Source: Corella eumyota (taxonomy: Eukaryota; Chordata; Ascidiacea; Phlebobranchia; Corellidae). From it: a DNA stretch of 64,000 nt. The DNA lies in assembly GCA_963082875.1 (NCBI GenBank), contig OY720102.1:14854990-14918989 (forward strand), given 5' to 3'. The position numbers were made by a program, and so were the translations under genes. Below the pieces are notes generated by a model, which did not search any database, had not been told where the DNA came from, and saw nothing but the letters and a program-made list of their open reading frames with translations. Shown here piece after piece: positions 1 through 14,300 of the stretch; the first letter of the stretch is position 1; the number at the start of each line of letters is the position of its first letter.

Positions 1-1235
1 AAAAATGTTTCAATTAAAATCACCAAAACTTGTTTTTAAAAGTTGTGTGATGTTTACAAGCTAGATAATAATAACCAAGCAAACCATTGTTTAAACAATC
101 CCCATTCTAATTGTTTTGTGACGTCATAGCTTGTTACAAAACTTAATTATGCGTCGTGTAACAATAAAGGGTCTGCGACAGTTTTAAATTTTTTATTAAT
201 CTAAAAGTAAAAGTTTTGTAATTTTAAAAATTAACATTGTAAAAATCCCGCGAACCGGTATAAAAACGTTTTTTATTAAAACATGTCCAATATAGCAATA
301 TTGATGTTTTTTTAAATTCTACAGGTTCTAAGACTAAACTGGATTACAATTTTTTACCGATTTTGTATTTCAGTTTTATTATTTTCCAGTGCTGACTATC
401 ACTTACATTTTCAGCCCCAAATGGGGTTTACTACTTGTTGAAAGAAATTTTTATGTTTTTCCAAGTAGTAAATAAGTTGTGAGTTTATAATTTAACGCAA
501 GTTATAATCTACTGTTTTCTTAAGACCGAACGTAGCTACTTTGGTCCCAGCGTTCGAAGTAGCTTGGAAAGTAGTTTATAGTACGTAACTTACTTAAAAC
601 AGCTTTCTTTTTAGCCTTAGTGTTAATTAAAAACAGTTTTTTAAAGTGCAGGCTACATTTGATTTTGTGGTTGTGATTTTTGTCCATAAAACTGTTTTTT
701 ACAAGACATGGAACGTATTTATATCACGTTGCTATGGACGCTGTTCTAGCTCCCTAAAAACAGTGTCAACACGAATGCTTAAATTATGCACAACCTAAAT
801 ATAAAATCGATAACTTAAATTTAAGCATCGTCGTAACATTTTTTTATTTAAAATAGCAAAAATCCGTAACTTTTGGGCAGGAAATAAGCCATTTAGATTG
901 TAATCAGGGGCTGGCAAACACGTCACAATGCCCCTTATAAACATTTTAATTTTGCATGTTGCAGTCCCTTTAAGTTAAATGTGAAGCGATGAACAACGCG
1001 CGATTAAAAAAGTTATAAAATTTAAATAATTAATATCTTAAACCTGAATATTATTATGTTAAATATTATATTAAATCTTTTTAAGGTCTTTGTTGGTAAT
1101 GAAGATTATAATGGTCACAAGTTGAACAACTTTCCTCAACCTATAAGTGCTCGCTATGTTCAATTGTATCCACAAACCTGGTATAGTGGTTCCGTTCATG
1201 GTCCCGTTCTTCACATGGAGCTTTTATCTTGCTAG
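1..1235 (+). CDS. Collagen-like/F5/8C (discoidin) secreted protein, copy A, 3' end only
   Basis: Only the last coding exon (1086-1235) is in the window; positions 1-1085 are intron 3. The acceptor is the AG at 1084-1085 and the stop TAG is at 1233-1235. The 49 residues encoded are the C-terminal end of an F5/8 type C (discoidin) domain, with the GNEDYNG..., ARYVQLYPQTWY and terminal LLSC pieces typical of the family; the last Cys pairs with the first Cys of the domain in known members. The exon is the same as copy B (28256-28405), and the whole 1-1859 stretch matches 27171-29029 with only a few base changes, so this is a very recent duplicate. Upstream exons lie outside the window, so completeness of the gene cannot be judged. 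Confidence 0.85.
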
Positions 1236-1437
1236 TAATCACATATATCTTTCGGTTAATTATTTTAATTCCTAGTTGTTAATTAAAATTCTTTAGTTAT
1301 GTAATATATTAAAACTTTTAAAGTAATTAATTTTATAATTTGAACAAATAATCCGTGTTATTATATTTAAATCTTACAAAATTCTGTAAATATACTAAAA
1401 TGTTAAGGCTGTAATAGTTGCGTTTATTAAATGTGTG

Positions 1438-1443
1438 AATAAA
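1438..1443 (+). promoter_or_regulatory. Polyadenylation signal AATAAA, copy A
   Basis: AATAAA lies about 200 bp after the stop of the collagen/discoidin copy A. It is conserved at the same distance in copies B and C. Confidence 0.5.
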
Positions 1444-1554
1444 CATAATGTAACAAAGTCTATAGTAGTAATATTTAAATTTCCTATTTTCAAGTGAACA
1501 GTTACTGCGATGTCAAACCGTAGGTCTAATATTTGGTAAAGACTGTAATCAAAG

Positions 1555-1929
1555 ATAGTTAAAGTAAAGCAATGTGTAATAAATGTAAATTAGTTATTTC
1601 AAGTGGCTGTCCAGGCAACAAAAGAAGTTATAATACTAAAAATTTGCAGCCATTTTCATTGACGAAATGTTTTAAATGATGAAGGTTTTAAAGATCTTAT
1701 AAAAGCTCTAGAGCCCAGGTTTAAAATACCATCCCGCACAATACTACCTGCTCCTAAAACAGAGGTGTGGGAAAGATTAGAAGACGAGGTTGAACAAAAA
1801 GTTAGTGCTGTTACGATTACTACTGATTTGCGGACCAGCAAGCAAACAATTAGCTACATCGGTGTAACTGGGTCAAACAAAGAAGGTATTGGCCCTATTA
1901 GTGTCACAATTGTAACTTATTTTGGATAA
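1555..1929 (+). pseudogene. hAT transposase relic (BED-finger plus N-terminal transposase segment), copy A
   Basis: Two pieces in different frames remain. The first (1571-1677) reads like the BED-type finger of hAT transposases: a CxxC pair (MCNKCK) followed by LQPFS. The second (1678-1929) reads DEGFKDL, a PRFKIPSRTILP segment, then a TITTDLRTS segment and ISYIGVTG; the order Pro-Ser-Arg, then (T/S)TDxWTS, then YI is the usual start of the hAT catalytic region, here with Trp changed to Arg. A frame change and a stop TAA at 1927-1929 separate and end the pieces; the catalytic core and dimerisation tail are absent. It lies just after the collagen/discoidin gene and before the satellite in all three copies, so it predates the duplications. 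Confidence 0.65.
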
Positions 1930-2374
1930 ATCCGCATAAGCTAACTTTTAATTTTATAAACAAACAGTTTTTGATGTTGATTTAAAATGGAATTGTTATT
2001 TATTTGCTGACAAGCTTTGACGTATTTTTCCTCCCAATTTAAATAATAAGTTTCAATGCTTTTAACTATAACTCGTTTATCGAATTTGCGGGTTATTTAA
2101 CAACTATTTTACATGGGAACTCTAACATCGTTTTTCTGGTATTGAATCATTTTTTCAACAATTCATTTCTGCTTTTTATTAAATGCAAATGTTCGTTTTA
2201 AACAGTTAGGCAATTCCGTTCTGCTGAACGGACGCCACTTAATAAACATGGATTTAGACATTACTGAATTTCTGAGTTTATTTCCGTAAGAATTAGCCAG
2301 AATTTTATATTCATGTAAACAACCAACAACTAAAAACAGTTTGTAATTAATAAAATTCGCTTCATATTCTTGCA
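1930..2374. other. Non-coding stretch between hAT relic and satellite
   Basis: AT-rich, no gene seen. It is matched in inverse orientation by about 55118-55563 next to the second array, so the left boundary of the satellite (the GCATGATTCCCACTG junction) is shared by copies A and C. Confidence 0.6.
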
Positions 2375-5300
2375 TGATTCCCACTGCTGGCATGTTGTAT
2401 AATCTTTAAGTAAGACCTGAGGTCCTTGGTTTGATTCCCACTGATGCCATGTTGTAGGATATTTAAGTAAGAACCTGATGTCCTTAGTTTAATTCTCACT
2501 GATGGCATGTTGTATAATCTTTAAGTAAGAACCTGAGGTCTTTAGTTTCAACCCCACTGATGGCATGTTGTAGGATCTTTAAGTAGAACCTGATGTCCTT
2601 AGTTTGAACTCCACTGATGGCATGTTGTAGGATCTTTAAGTAAGAACCTGAGGTCCTTAGTTTGATTCCCACTGATGCCATGTTGTAGGATATTTAAGTA
2701 AGAACCTGATGTCCTTAGTTTAATTCTCACTGATGGCATGTTGTAGGATCCTTAAGTAAGAACCTGAGGTCTTTAGTTTCAACCCCACTGATGGCATGTT
2801 GTAGGATCTTTAAGTAAGAACCTGAGGTCCTTAGTTTGATTCCCACTGATGCCATGTTGTAGGATCTTTAAGTAAGAACCTGAGGTCCTTAGTTTGATTC
2901 CCACTGATGCCATGTTGTAGGATCTTTAAGTAAGAATCTGAGGTCCTTAGTTTGATTCCCACTGATGCCATGTTGTAGGATCTTTAAGTAAGAATCTGAG
3001 GTCCTTAGTTTGATTCCCACTGATGCCATGTTGTAGGATCTTTAAGTAAGAACCTGAGGTCCTTGGTTTGATTCCCACTGATGCCATGTTGTAGCATCTT
3101 TAAGTAAGAAACTGATGTCCTTAGTTTGAACCCCACTGATGGCATGTTGTAGTATATTTAAGTAAGAACCTGAGGTCTTTAGTTTGATTCCCACTGATAG
3201 CATGTTGTAGGATCTTTAAGTAAGAATCTGAGGTCCTTAGTTTGATTCCCACTGATGCCATGTTGTAGCTTCTTTAAGTAAGAAACTGATGTCCTTAGTT
3301 TGAACCCCACTGATGGCATGTTGTAGTATATTTAAGTAAGAACCTGAGGTCTTTAGTTTGATTCCCACTGATAGCATGTTGTAGCATCTTTAAGTAAGAA
3401 CCTGATGTCCTTAGTTTGAACCCCACTGATGGCATGTTGTAGGATCTTCAAGTAAGAACCTGAGGTCCTTAGTTTGATTCCCACTGCTGGCATGTTGTAG
3501 GATCTTTAAGTAAGAACCTGAGGTCCTTAGTTTGATTCCCACTGATGGCATGTTGTAGCATCTTTAAGTAAGACCTGAGGTCCTTAGTTTGATTCCCACT
3601 GATGGCATGTTGTAGCATCTTTAAGTAAGAACCTGAGGTCCTTAGTTTGATTCCCACTTATGGCATGTTGTAGGATCTTTAAGTAAGAACCTGAGGTCCT
3701 TAGTTTGAATCCCACTGATGGCATGTTGTAGCATCTTTAAGTAAGACCTGAGGTCCTTAGTTTGATTCCCACTGATGGCATGTTGTAGGATCTTTAAGTA
3801 AGAACCTGAGTCCTTGGTTTGATTCCCACTGATGCCATGTTGTAGGATCTTTAAGTAAGAACCTGAGGTCCTTAGTTTAATTCCCACTGATGGCATGTTG
3901 TAGGATCTTTAAGTAAGAACCTGAGGTCCTTAGTTTGATTCCCACTGATGGCATGTTGTAGGATCTTTAAGTAAGAACCTGAGGTCCTTAGTTTGATTCC
4001 CACTTATGGCATGTTGTAGGATCTTTAAGTAAGAACCTGATGTCTTTAGTTTGAACCCCACTGATGGCATGTTGTAGGATCTTTAAGTAGAACCTGAGGT
4101 CCTTAGTTTGAATCCCACTGATGGCATGTTGTAGGATCTTTAAGTAAGAACCTAAGGTCCTTAGTTTGAATCCCACTGATGGCATGTTGTAGGATCTTTA
4201 AGTAAGAACCTGAGGTCCTTAGTTTGATTCCCACTGATAGCATGTTTGTAGGATCTTTAAGTAAGAACCTAAGGTCCTTAGTTTGAATCCCACTGATGGC
4301 ATGTTGTAGCATCTTTAAGTAAGAACCTGAGGTCCTTAGTTTGATTCTCACTGATGGCATGTTGTAGCATCTTTAAGTAGAACCTGAGGTCCTTAGTTTG
4401 ATTCCAACTGCTGGCATGTTGTAGGATCATTAAGTAAGAACCTGAGGTCCTTAGTTTGATTTCCACTGATGGCATGTTGTAGGATCTTTAAGTAAGAACC
4501 TGATGTCCTTAGTTTGAACCCCACTGATGGCATGTTGTAGCATCTTTAAGTAAGAACCTGAGGTCCTTAGTTTGATTCCCACTGATAGCATGTTTGTAGG
4601 ATCTTTAAGTAAGAACCTAAGGTCCTTAGTTTGATTCTCACTGATGGCATGTTGTAGCATCTTTAAGTAGAACCTGAGGTCCTTAGTTTGATTCCCACTG
4701 CTGGCATGTTGTAGGATCTTTAAGTAAGAACCTGAGGTACTTAGTTTGATTTCCACTGATGGCATGTTGTAGGATCTTTAAGTAAGAACCTAAGGTCCTT
4801 AGTTTGAATCCCACTGATGCCATGTTGTAGGATCTTTAAGTAAGAACCTGAGGTCCTTAGTTTGATACTCACTAATGGCATGTTGTAGCATCTTTAAGTA
4901 AGAACCTGAGGTCCTTAGTTTGGTTTTCACTGATAGCATGTTGTAGCATCTTTAAGTAAGAACCTGAGGTCCTTAGTTTGATTCCCACTGATAGCATGTT
5001 TGTAGGATCTTTAAGTAAGAACCTAAGGTCCTTAGTTTGAGTCCCACTGATGGCATGTTGTAGCATCTTTAAGTAAGAACCTGAGGTCCTTAGTTTGATT
5101 CTCACTGATGGCATGTTGTAGCATCTTTAAGTAGAACCTGAGGTCCTTAGTTTGATTCCCACTGCTGGCATGTTGTAGGATCTTTAAGTAAGAACCTGAG
5201 GTCCTTAGTTTGATTTCCACTGATGGCATGTTGTAGGATCTTTAAGTAAGAACCTGATGTCCTTAGTTTGAACCCCACTGATGGCATGTTGTATAATCTT

Positions 5301-8300
5301 TAAGTAAGAACCTGAGGTTCTTAGTTTGAACCCTACTGATAGCATGTTTGTAGGATCTTTAAGTAAGAACCTGAGGTCCTTAGTTTGATTCCCACTGATA
5401 GCATGTTTGTAGGATCTTTAAGTAAGAACCTAAGGTCCTTAGTTTGATTCCCACTGATAGCATGTTTGTAGGATCTTTAAGTAAGAACCTAAGGTCCTTA
5501 GTTTGAATCCCACTGATGGCATGTTGTAGGATCTTTAAGTAAGAACCTGATGTCCTTAGTTTGAACCCCACTGATGGCATGTTGTATAATCTTTAAGTAA
5601 GAACCTGAGGTTCTTAGTTTGAACCCCACTGATAGCATGTTTGTAGGATCTTTAAGTAAGAACCTGAGGTCCTTAGTTTGATTCCCACTGATAGCATGTT
5701 TGTAGGATCTTTAAGTAAGAACCTAAGGTCCTTAGTTTGAATCCCACTGATGGCATGTTGTAGCATCTTTAAGTAAGAACCTGAGGTCCTTAGTTTGATT
5801 CTCACTGATGGCATGTTGTAGCATCTTTAAGTAGAACCTGAAGTCCTTAGTTTGATTCCCACTGCTGGCATGTTGTAGGATCTTTAAGTAAGAACCTGAG
5901 GTCCTTAGTTTGAATCCCACTGATGGCATGTTGTAGGATCTTTAAGTAAGAACCTAAGGTCTTTAGTTTGAATCCCACTGATGGCATGTTGTAGGATCTT
6001 TAAGTAAGAACCTGAGGTCCTTAGTTTGATTCCCACTGATAGCATGTTGTAGGATCTTTAAGTAAGAACCTGAGGTCCTTGGTTTGATTCCCACTGATGC
6101 CATGTTGTAGGATCTTTAAGTAAGAACCTGAGGTCCTTAGTTTGATTCTCACTGATGGCATGTTGTAGCATCTTTAAGTAGAACCTAAGGTCCTTAGTTT
6201 GTTTCCCACTGATGGCATGTTGTAGGATCTATAAGTAAGAACCTGAGGTCCTTAGTTTGATTTCCACTGATGGCATGTTGTAGGATCTTTAAGTAAGAAC
6301 CTGATGTCCTTAGTTTGAACCCCACTGATGGCATGTTGTAGGATCTTCAAGTAAGAACCTGAGGTCCTTAGTTTGATTCCCACTGATAGCATGTTTGTAG
6401 GATCTTTAAGTAAGAACCTAAGGTCCTTAGTTTGAATCCCACTGATGGCATGTTGTAGCATCTTTAAGTAAGAACCTGAGGTCCTTAGTTTGATTCTCAC
6501 TGATGGCATGTTGTAGCATCTTTAAGTAGAACCTGAGGTCCTTAGTTTGATTCCCACTGCTGGCATGTTGTAGGATCTTTAAGTAAGAACCTGAGGTCCT
6601 TAGTTTGATTTCCACTGATGGCATGTTGTAGGATCTTTAAGTAAGAACCTGATGTCCTTAGTTTGAACCCCACTGATGGCATGTTGTAGCATCTTTAAGT
6701 AAGAACCTGAGGTCCTTAGTTTGATTCTCACTGATGGCATGTTGTAGCATCTTTAAGTAGAACCTGAGGTCCTTAGTTTGATTCCCACTGCTGGCATGTT
6801 GTAGGATCTTTAAGTAAGAACCTGAGGTCCTTAGTTTGATTCCCACTGAATGCATGTTTGTAGGATCTTTAAGTAAGAACCTAAGGTCCTTAGTTTGAAT
6901 CCCACTGATGGCATGTTGTAGCATCTTTAAGTAAGAACCTGAGGTCCTTAGTTTGATTCTCACTGATGGCATGTTGTAGGATCTTTAAGTAAGAACCTAA
7001 GGTCCTTAGTTTGAATCCCACTGATGGCATGTTGTAGCATCTTTAAGTAAGAACCTGAGGTCCTTAGTTTGATTCTCACTGATGGCAGGTTGTAGCATCT
7101 TTAAGTAGAACCTGAGGTCCTTAGTTTGAATCCCACTGCTGGCATGTTGTAGGATCTTTAAGTAAGAACCTGAGGTCCTTAGTTTGATTTCCACTGATGG
7201 AATGTTGTAGGATCTTTAAGTAAGAACCTGATGTCCTTAGTTTGAACCCCACTGATGGCATGTTGTAGCATCTTTAAGTAAGAACCTGAGGTCCTTAGTT
7301 TGATTCCCACTGATAGCATGTTTGTAGGATCTTTAAGTAAGAACCTGAGGTCCTTAGTTTGATTCCCACTGATGGCATGTTGTAGGATCTTTAAGTAAGA
7401 ACCTAAGGTCCTTAGTTTGAATCCCACTGATGGCATGTTGTAGCATCTTTAATTAAGAACCTAAGGTCCTTAGTTTGAATCCCACTGATGGCATGTTGTA
7501 GCATCTTTAAGTAAGAACCTGAGGTCCTTAGTTTGATTCTCACTGATGGCATGTTGTAGCATCTTTAAGTAGAACCTGAGGTCCTTAGTTCGATTCCCAC
7601 TGCTGGCATGTTGTAGGATCTTTAAGTAAGAACCTGAGGTCCTTAGTTTGATTTCCACTGATGGCATGTTGTAGGATCTTTAAGTAAGAACCTGATGTCC
7701 TTAGTTTGAACCCCACTGATGGCATGTTGTAGGATCTTCAAGTAAGAACCTGAGGTCCTTAGTTTGATTCCCACTTATGGCATGTTGTAGAATCTTTAAG
7801 TAAGAACCTGATGTCCTTAGTTTGAACCCCACTGATGGCATGTTGTAGCATCTTTAAGTAAGAACCTGAGGTCCTTAGTTTGATTCCCACTGATGGCATG
7901 TTGTAGGATCTTTAAGTAAGAACCTAAGGTCCTTAGTTTGAATCCCACTGATGGCATGTTGTAGCATCTTTAAGTAAGAACCTGAGGTCCTTAGTTTGAT
8001 TCCCACTGATAGCATGTTGTAGCATCTTTAAGTAAGAACCTGAGGTCCTTAGTTTGATTCTCACTGATGGCATGTTGTAGCATCTTTAAGTAAGAACCTG
8101 AGGTCCTTAGTTTGATTCCCACTGATAGCATGTTTGTAGGATCTTTAAGTAAGAACCTGAGGTCCTTAGTTTGATTACCACTGATAGCATGTTTGTAGGA
8201 TCTTTAAGTAAGAACCTAAGGTCCTTAGTTTGAATCCCACTGATGGCATGTTGTAGCATCTTTAAGTAAGAACCTGAGGTCCTTAGTTTGATTCTCACTG

Positions 8301-11300
8301 ATGGCATGTTGTAGCATCTTTAAGTAGAACCTGAGGTCCTTAGTTTGATTCCCACTGCTGGCATGTTGTAGGATCTTTAAGTAAGAACCTGAGGTCCTTA
8401 GTTTGATTTCCACTGATGGCATGTTGTAGGATCTTTAAGTAAGAACCTGATGTCCTTAGTTTGAACCCCACTGATGGCATGTTGTAGGATCTTCAAGTAA
8501 GAACCTGAGGTCCTTAGTTTGATTCCCACTGCTGGCATGTTGTAGGATCTTTAAGTAAGAACCTGAGGTCCTTAGTTTGATTTCCACTGATGGCATGTTG
8601 TAGGATCTTTAAGTAAGAACCTGATGTCCTTAGTTTGAACCCCACTGATGGCATGTTGTAGGATCTTCAAGTAAGAACCTAAGGTCCTTAGTTTGAATCC
8701 CACTGATGGCATGTTGTAGCATCTTTAAGTAAGAACCTGAGTTCCTTAGTTTGATTCTCACTGATGGCATGTTGTAGCATCTTTAAGTAGAACCTGAGGT
8801 CCTTAGTTTGATTCCCACTGATGGCATGTTGTAGGATCTTTAAGTAAGAACCTGAGGTCTTTAGTTTGATTTCCACTGATGGCATGTTGTAGGATCTTTA
8901 AGTAAGAACCTGAGGTCCTTAGTTTGATTCCCACTGATGGCATGTTGTAGGATCTTTAAGTAAGAACCTGAAGTCCTTAGTTTAATTCCCACTGCTGGCA
9001 TGTTGTAGGATCTTTAAGTAAGAACCTGAGGTCCTTAGTTTGATTTCCACTGATGGCATGTTGTAGGATCTTTAAGTAAGAACCTGATGTCCTTAGTTTG
9101 AACCCCACTGATGGCATGTTGTATAATCTTTAAGTAAGAACCTGAGGTTCTTAGTTTGAACCCCACTGATAGCATGTTTGTAGGATCTTTAAGTAAGAAC
9201 CTGAGGTCCTTAGTTTGATTCCCACTGATAGCATGTTTGTAGGATCTTTAAGTAAGAACCTAAGGTCCTTAGTTTGAATCCCACTGATGGCATGTTGTAG
9301 CATCTTTAAGTAAGAACCTGAGGTCCTTAGTTTGATTCTCACTGATGGCATGTTGTAGCATCTTTAAGTAGAACCTGAGGTCCTTAGTTTGATTCCCACT
9401 GCTGGCATGTTGTAGGATCTTTAAGTAAGAACCTGAGGTCCTTAGTTTGATTTCCACTGATGGCATGTTGTAGGATCTTTAAGTAAGAACCTGATGTCCT
9501 TAGTTTGAACCCCACTGATGGCATGTTGTAGGATCTTCAAGTAAGAACCTGAGGTCCTTAGTTTGATTCCCACTGATGGCATGTTGTAGGATCTTTAAGT
9601 AAGAACCTGAGGTCCTTAGTTTGATTCCCACTTATGGCATGTTGTAGGATCTTTAAGTAAGAACCTGATGTCCTTAGTTTGAACCCCACTGATGGCATGT
9701 TGTAGGATCTTTAAGTAGAACCTGAGGTCCTTAGTTTGAATCCCACTGATGGCATGTTGTAGGATCTTTAAGTAAGAACCTAAGGTCCTTAGTTTGAATC
9801 CCACTGATGGCATGTTGTAGGATCTTTAAGTAAGAACCTGAGGTCCTTAGTTTGATTCCCACTGATAGCATGTTTGTAGGATCTTTAAGTAAGAAACTAA
9901 GGTCCTTAGTTTGAATCCAACTGATGGCATGTTGTAGCATCTTTAAGTAAGAACCTGAGGTCCTTAGTTTGATTCCCACTGATAGCATGTTTGTAGGATC
10001 TTTAAGTAAGAACCTAAGGTCCTTAGTTTGATTCTCACTGATGGCATGTTGTAGCATCTTTAAGTAGAACCTGAGGTCCTTAGTTTGATTCCCACTGCTG
10101 GCATGTTGTAGGATCTTTAAGTAAGAACCTGAGGTCCTTAGTTTGATTTCCACTGATGGCATGTTGTAGGATCTTTAAGTAAGAACCTAAGGTCCTTAGT
10201 TTGAATCCCACTGATGGCATGTTATAGGATCTTTAAGTAAGAATCTGAGGTCCTTAGTTTGATTCTCACTGATGGCATGTTGTAGCATCTTTAAGTAAGA
10301 ACCTGAGGTCCTTAGTTTGGTTTTCTCTGATAGCATGTTGTAGCATCTTTAAGTAAGAACCTGAGGTCCTTAGTTTGATTCCCACTGATAGCATGTTTGT
10401 AGGATCTTTAAGTAAGAACCTAAGGTCCTTAGTTTGAATCCCACTGATGGCATGTTGTAGCATCTTTAAGTAAGAACCTGAGGTCCTTAGTTTGATTCTC
10501 ACTGATGGCATGTTGTAGCATCTTTAAGTAGAACCTGAGGTCCTTAGTTTGATTCCCACTGCTGGCATGTTGTAGGATCTTTAAGTAAGAACCTCAGGTC
10601 CTTAGTTTGATTTCCACTGATGGCATGTTGTATAATCTTTAAGTAAGAACCTGAGGTTCTTAGTTTGAACCTCACTGATAGCATGTTTGTAGGATCTTTA
10701 AGTAAGAACCTGAGGTCCTTAGTTTGATTCCCACTGATAGCATGTTTGTAGGATCTTTAAGTAAGAACCTAAGGTCCTTAGTTTGAATCCCACTGATGGC
10801 ATGTTGTAGCATCTTTAAGTAAGAACCTGAGGTCCTTAGTTTGATTCTCACTATTGGCATGTTGTAGCATCTTTAAGTAAAACCTGAGGTCCTTAGTTTT
10901 ATTCCCACTGCTGGCATGTTGTAGGATCTTTAAGTAAGAACCTGAGGTCCTTAGTTTGATTTCCACTGATGGCATGTTGTAGGATCTTTAAGTAAGAACC
11001 TGATGTCCTTAGTTTGAACCCCACTGATGGCATGTTCTAGGATCTTTAAGTAAGAACCTAAGGTCCTTAGTTTGAATCCCACTGATGGCATGTTGTAGGA
11101 TCTTTAAGTAAGAACCTGAGGTCCTTAGTTTGATTCCCACTGATAGCATGTTTGTAGGATCTTTAAGTAAGAACCTAAGGTCCTTAGTTTGATTCTCACT
11201 GATGGCATGTTGTAGCATCTTTAAGTAAGAACCTGAGGTCCTTAGTTTGATTCCCACTGATAGCATGTTTGTAGGATCTTTAAGTAAGAACCTAAGGTCC

Positions 11301-14300
11301 TTAGTTTGAATCCCACTGATGGCATGTTGTAGCATCTTTAAGTAAGAACCTGAGGTCCTTAGTTTGATTCTCACTGATGGCATGTTGTAGCATCTTTAAG
11401 TAGAACCTGAGGTCCTTAGTTTGATTCCCACTGCTGGCATGTTGTAGGATCTTTAAGTAAGAACCTGAGGTCCTTAGTTTGATTTCCACTGATGGCATGT
11501 TGTAGGATCTTTAAGTAAGAACCTGATGTCCTTAGTTTGAACCCCACTGATGGCATGTTGTATAATCTTTAAGTAAGAACCTGAGGTTCTTAGTTTGAAC
11601 CCCACTGATAGCATGTTTGTAGGATCTTTAAGTAAGAACCTGAGGTCCTTAGTTTGATTCCCACTGATAGCATGTTTGTAGGATCTTTAAGTAAGAACCT
11701 AAGGTCCTTAGTTTGAATCCCACTGATGGCATGTTGTAGCATCTTTAAGTAAGAACCTGAGGTTCTTAGTTTGATTCTCACTATTGGCATGTTGTAGCAT
11801 CTTTAAGTAGAACCTGAGGTCCTTAGTTTGATTCCCACTGCTGGCATGTTGTAGGATCTTTAAGTAAGAACCTGAGGTCCTTAGTTTGATTTCCACTGAT
11901 GGCATGTTGTAGGATCTTTAAGTAAGAACCTGATGTCCAAAGTTTGAACCCCACTGATGGCATGTTGTAGCATCTTTAAGTAAGACCTGAGGTCCTTAGT
12001 TTGGTTCCCACTGATGGCATGTTGTAGGATCTTTAAGTAAGAACCTGAGGTCCTTGGTTTGATTCCCACTGATGCCATGTTGTAGGATCTTTAAGTAGAA
12101 CCTGAGGTCCTTAGTTTGAATCCCACTGATGGCATGTTGTAGGATCTTTAAGTAAGAACCTAAGGTCCTTAGTTTGAATCCCACTGATGGCATGTTGTAG
12201 GATCTTTAAGTAAGAACCTGAGGTCCTTAGTTTGATTCCCACTGATAGCATGTTTGTAGGATCTTTAAGTAAGAACCTAAGGTCCTTAGTTTGAATCCCA
12301 CTGATGGCATGTTGTAGCATCTTTAAGTAAGAACCTGAGGTCCTCCTTAGTTTGATTCCCAATTATGGCATGTTGTAGGATCTTTAAGTAAGAACCTGAT
12401 GTCCTTAGTTTGAACCCCACTGATGGCATGTTGTAGGATCTTTAAGTAGAACCTGAGGTCCTTAGTTTGAATCCCACTGATGGCATGTTGTAGGATCTTT
12501 AAGTAAGAACCTAAGGTCCTTAGTTTGAATCCCACTGATGGCATGTTGTAGGATCTTTAAGTAAGAACCTGAGGTCCTTAGTTTGATTCCCACTGATAGC
12601 ATGTTTGTAGGATCTTTAAGTAAGAACCTAAGGTCCTTAGTTTGAATCCCACTGATGGCATGTTGTAGCATCTTTAAGTAAGAACCTGAGGTCCTTAGTT
12701 TGATTCCCACTGATAGCATGTTTGTAGGATCTTTAAGTAAGAACCTAAGGTCCTTAGTTTGATTCTCACTGATGGCATGTTGTAGCATCTTTAAGTAGAA
12801 CCTGAGGTCCTTAGTTTGATTCCCACTGCTGGCATGTTGTAGGATCTTTAAGTAAGAACCTGAGGTCCTTAGTTTGATTTCCACTGATGGCATGTTGTAG
12901 GATCTTTAAGTAAGAACCTAAGGTCCTTAGTTTGAATCCCACTGATGGCATGTTATAGGATCTTTAAGTAAGAATCTGAGGTCCTTAGTTTGATTCTCAC
13001 TGATGGCATGTTGTAGCATCTTTAAGTAAGAACCTGAGGTCCTTAGTTTGGTTTTCACTGATAGCATGTTGTAGCATCTTTAAGTAAGAACCTGAGGTCC
13101 TTAGTTTGATTCCCACTGATAGCATGTTTGTAGGATCTTTAAGTAAGAACCTAAGGTCCTTAGTTTGAATCCCACTGATGGCATGTTGTAGCATCTTTAA
13201 GTAAGAACCTGAGGTCCTTAGTTTGATTCTCACTGATGGCATGTTGTAGCATCTTTAAGTAGAACCTGAGGTCCTTAGTTTGATTCCCACTGCTGGCATG
13301 TTGTAGGATCTTTAAGTAAGAACCTGAGGTCCTTAGTTTGATTTCCACTGATGGCATGTTGTAGGATCTTTAAGTAAGAACCTGATGTCCTTAGTTTGAA
13401 CCCCACTGATGGCATGTTGTATAATCTTTAAGTAAGAACCTGAGGTTCTTAGTTTGAACCTCACTGATAGCATGTTTGTAGGATCTTTAAGTAAGAACCT
13501 GAGGTCCTTAGTTTGATTCCCACTGATAGCATGTTTGTAGGATCTTTAAGTAAGAACCTAAGGTCCTTAGTTTGAATCCCACTGATGGCATGTTGTAGCA
13601 TCTTTAAGTAAGAACCTGAGGTCCTTAGTTTGATTCTCACTATTGGCATGTTGTAGCATCTTTAAGTAGAACCTGAGGTCCTTAGTTTTATTCCCACTGC
13701 TGGCATGTTGTAGGATCTTTAAGTAAGAACCTGAGGTCCTTAGTTTGATTTCCACTGATGGCATGTTGTAGGATCTTTAAGTAAGAACCTGATGTCCTTA
13801 GTTTGAACCCCACTGATGGCATGTTCTAGGATCTTTAAGTAAGAACCTAAGGTCCTTAGTTTGAATCCCACTGATGGCATGTTGTAGGATCTTTAAGTAA
13901 GAACCTGAGGTCCTTAGTTTGATTCCCACTGATAGCATGTTTGTAGGATCTTTAAGTAAGAACCTAAGGTCCTTAGTTTGATTCTCACTGATGGCATGTT
14001 GTAGCATCTTTAAGTAAGAACCTGAGGTCCTTAGTTTGATTCCCACTGATAGCATGTTTGTAGGATCTTTAAGTAAGAACCTAAGGTCCTTAGTTTGAAT
14101 CCCACTGATGGCATGTTGTAGCATCTTTAAGTAAGAACCTGAGGTCCTTAGTTTGATTCTCACTGATGGCATGTTGTAGCATCTTTAAGTAGAACCTGAG
14201 GTCCTTAGTTTGATTCCCACTGCTGGCATGTTGTAGGATCTTTAAGTAAGAACCTGAGGTCCTTAGTTTGATTTCCACTGATGGCATGTTGTAGGATCTT

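Noticed and set aside
2163-2393. 76-codon minus frame next to the array
   Set aside because: Its mirrored copy near 55118-55330 does not keep it as a gene with starts or splice sites; partly satellite.
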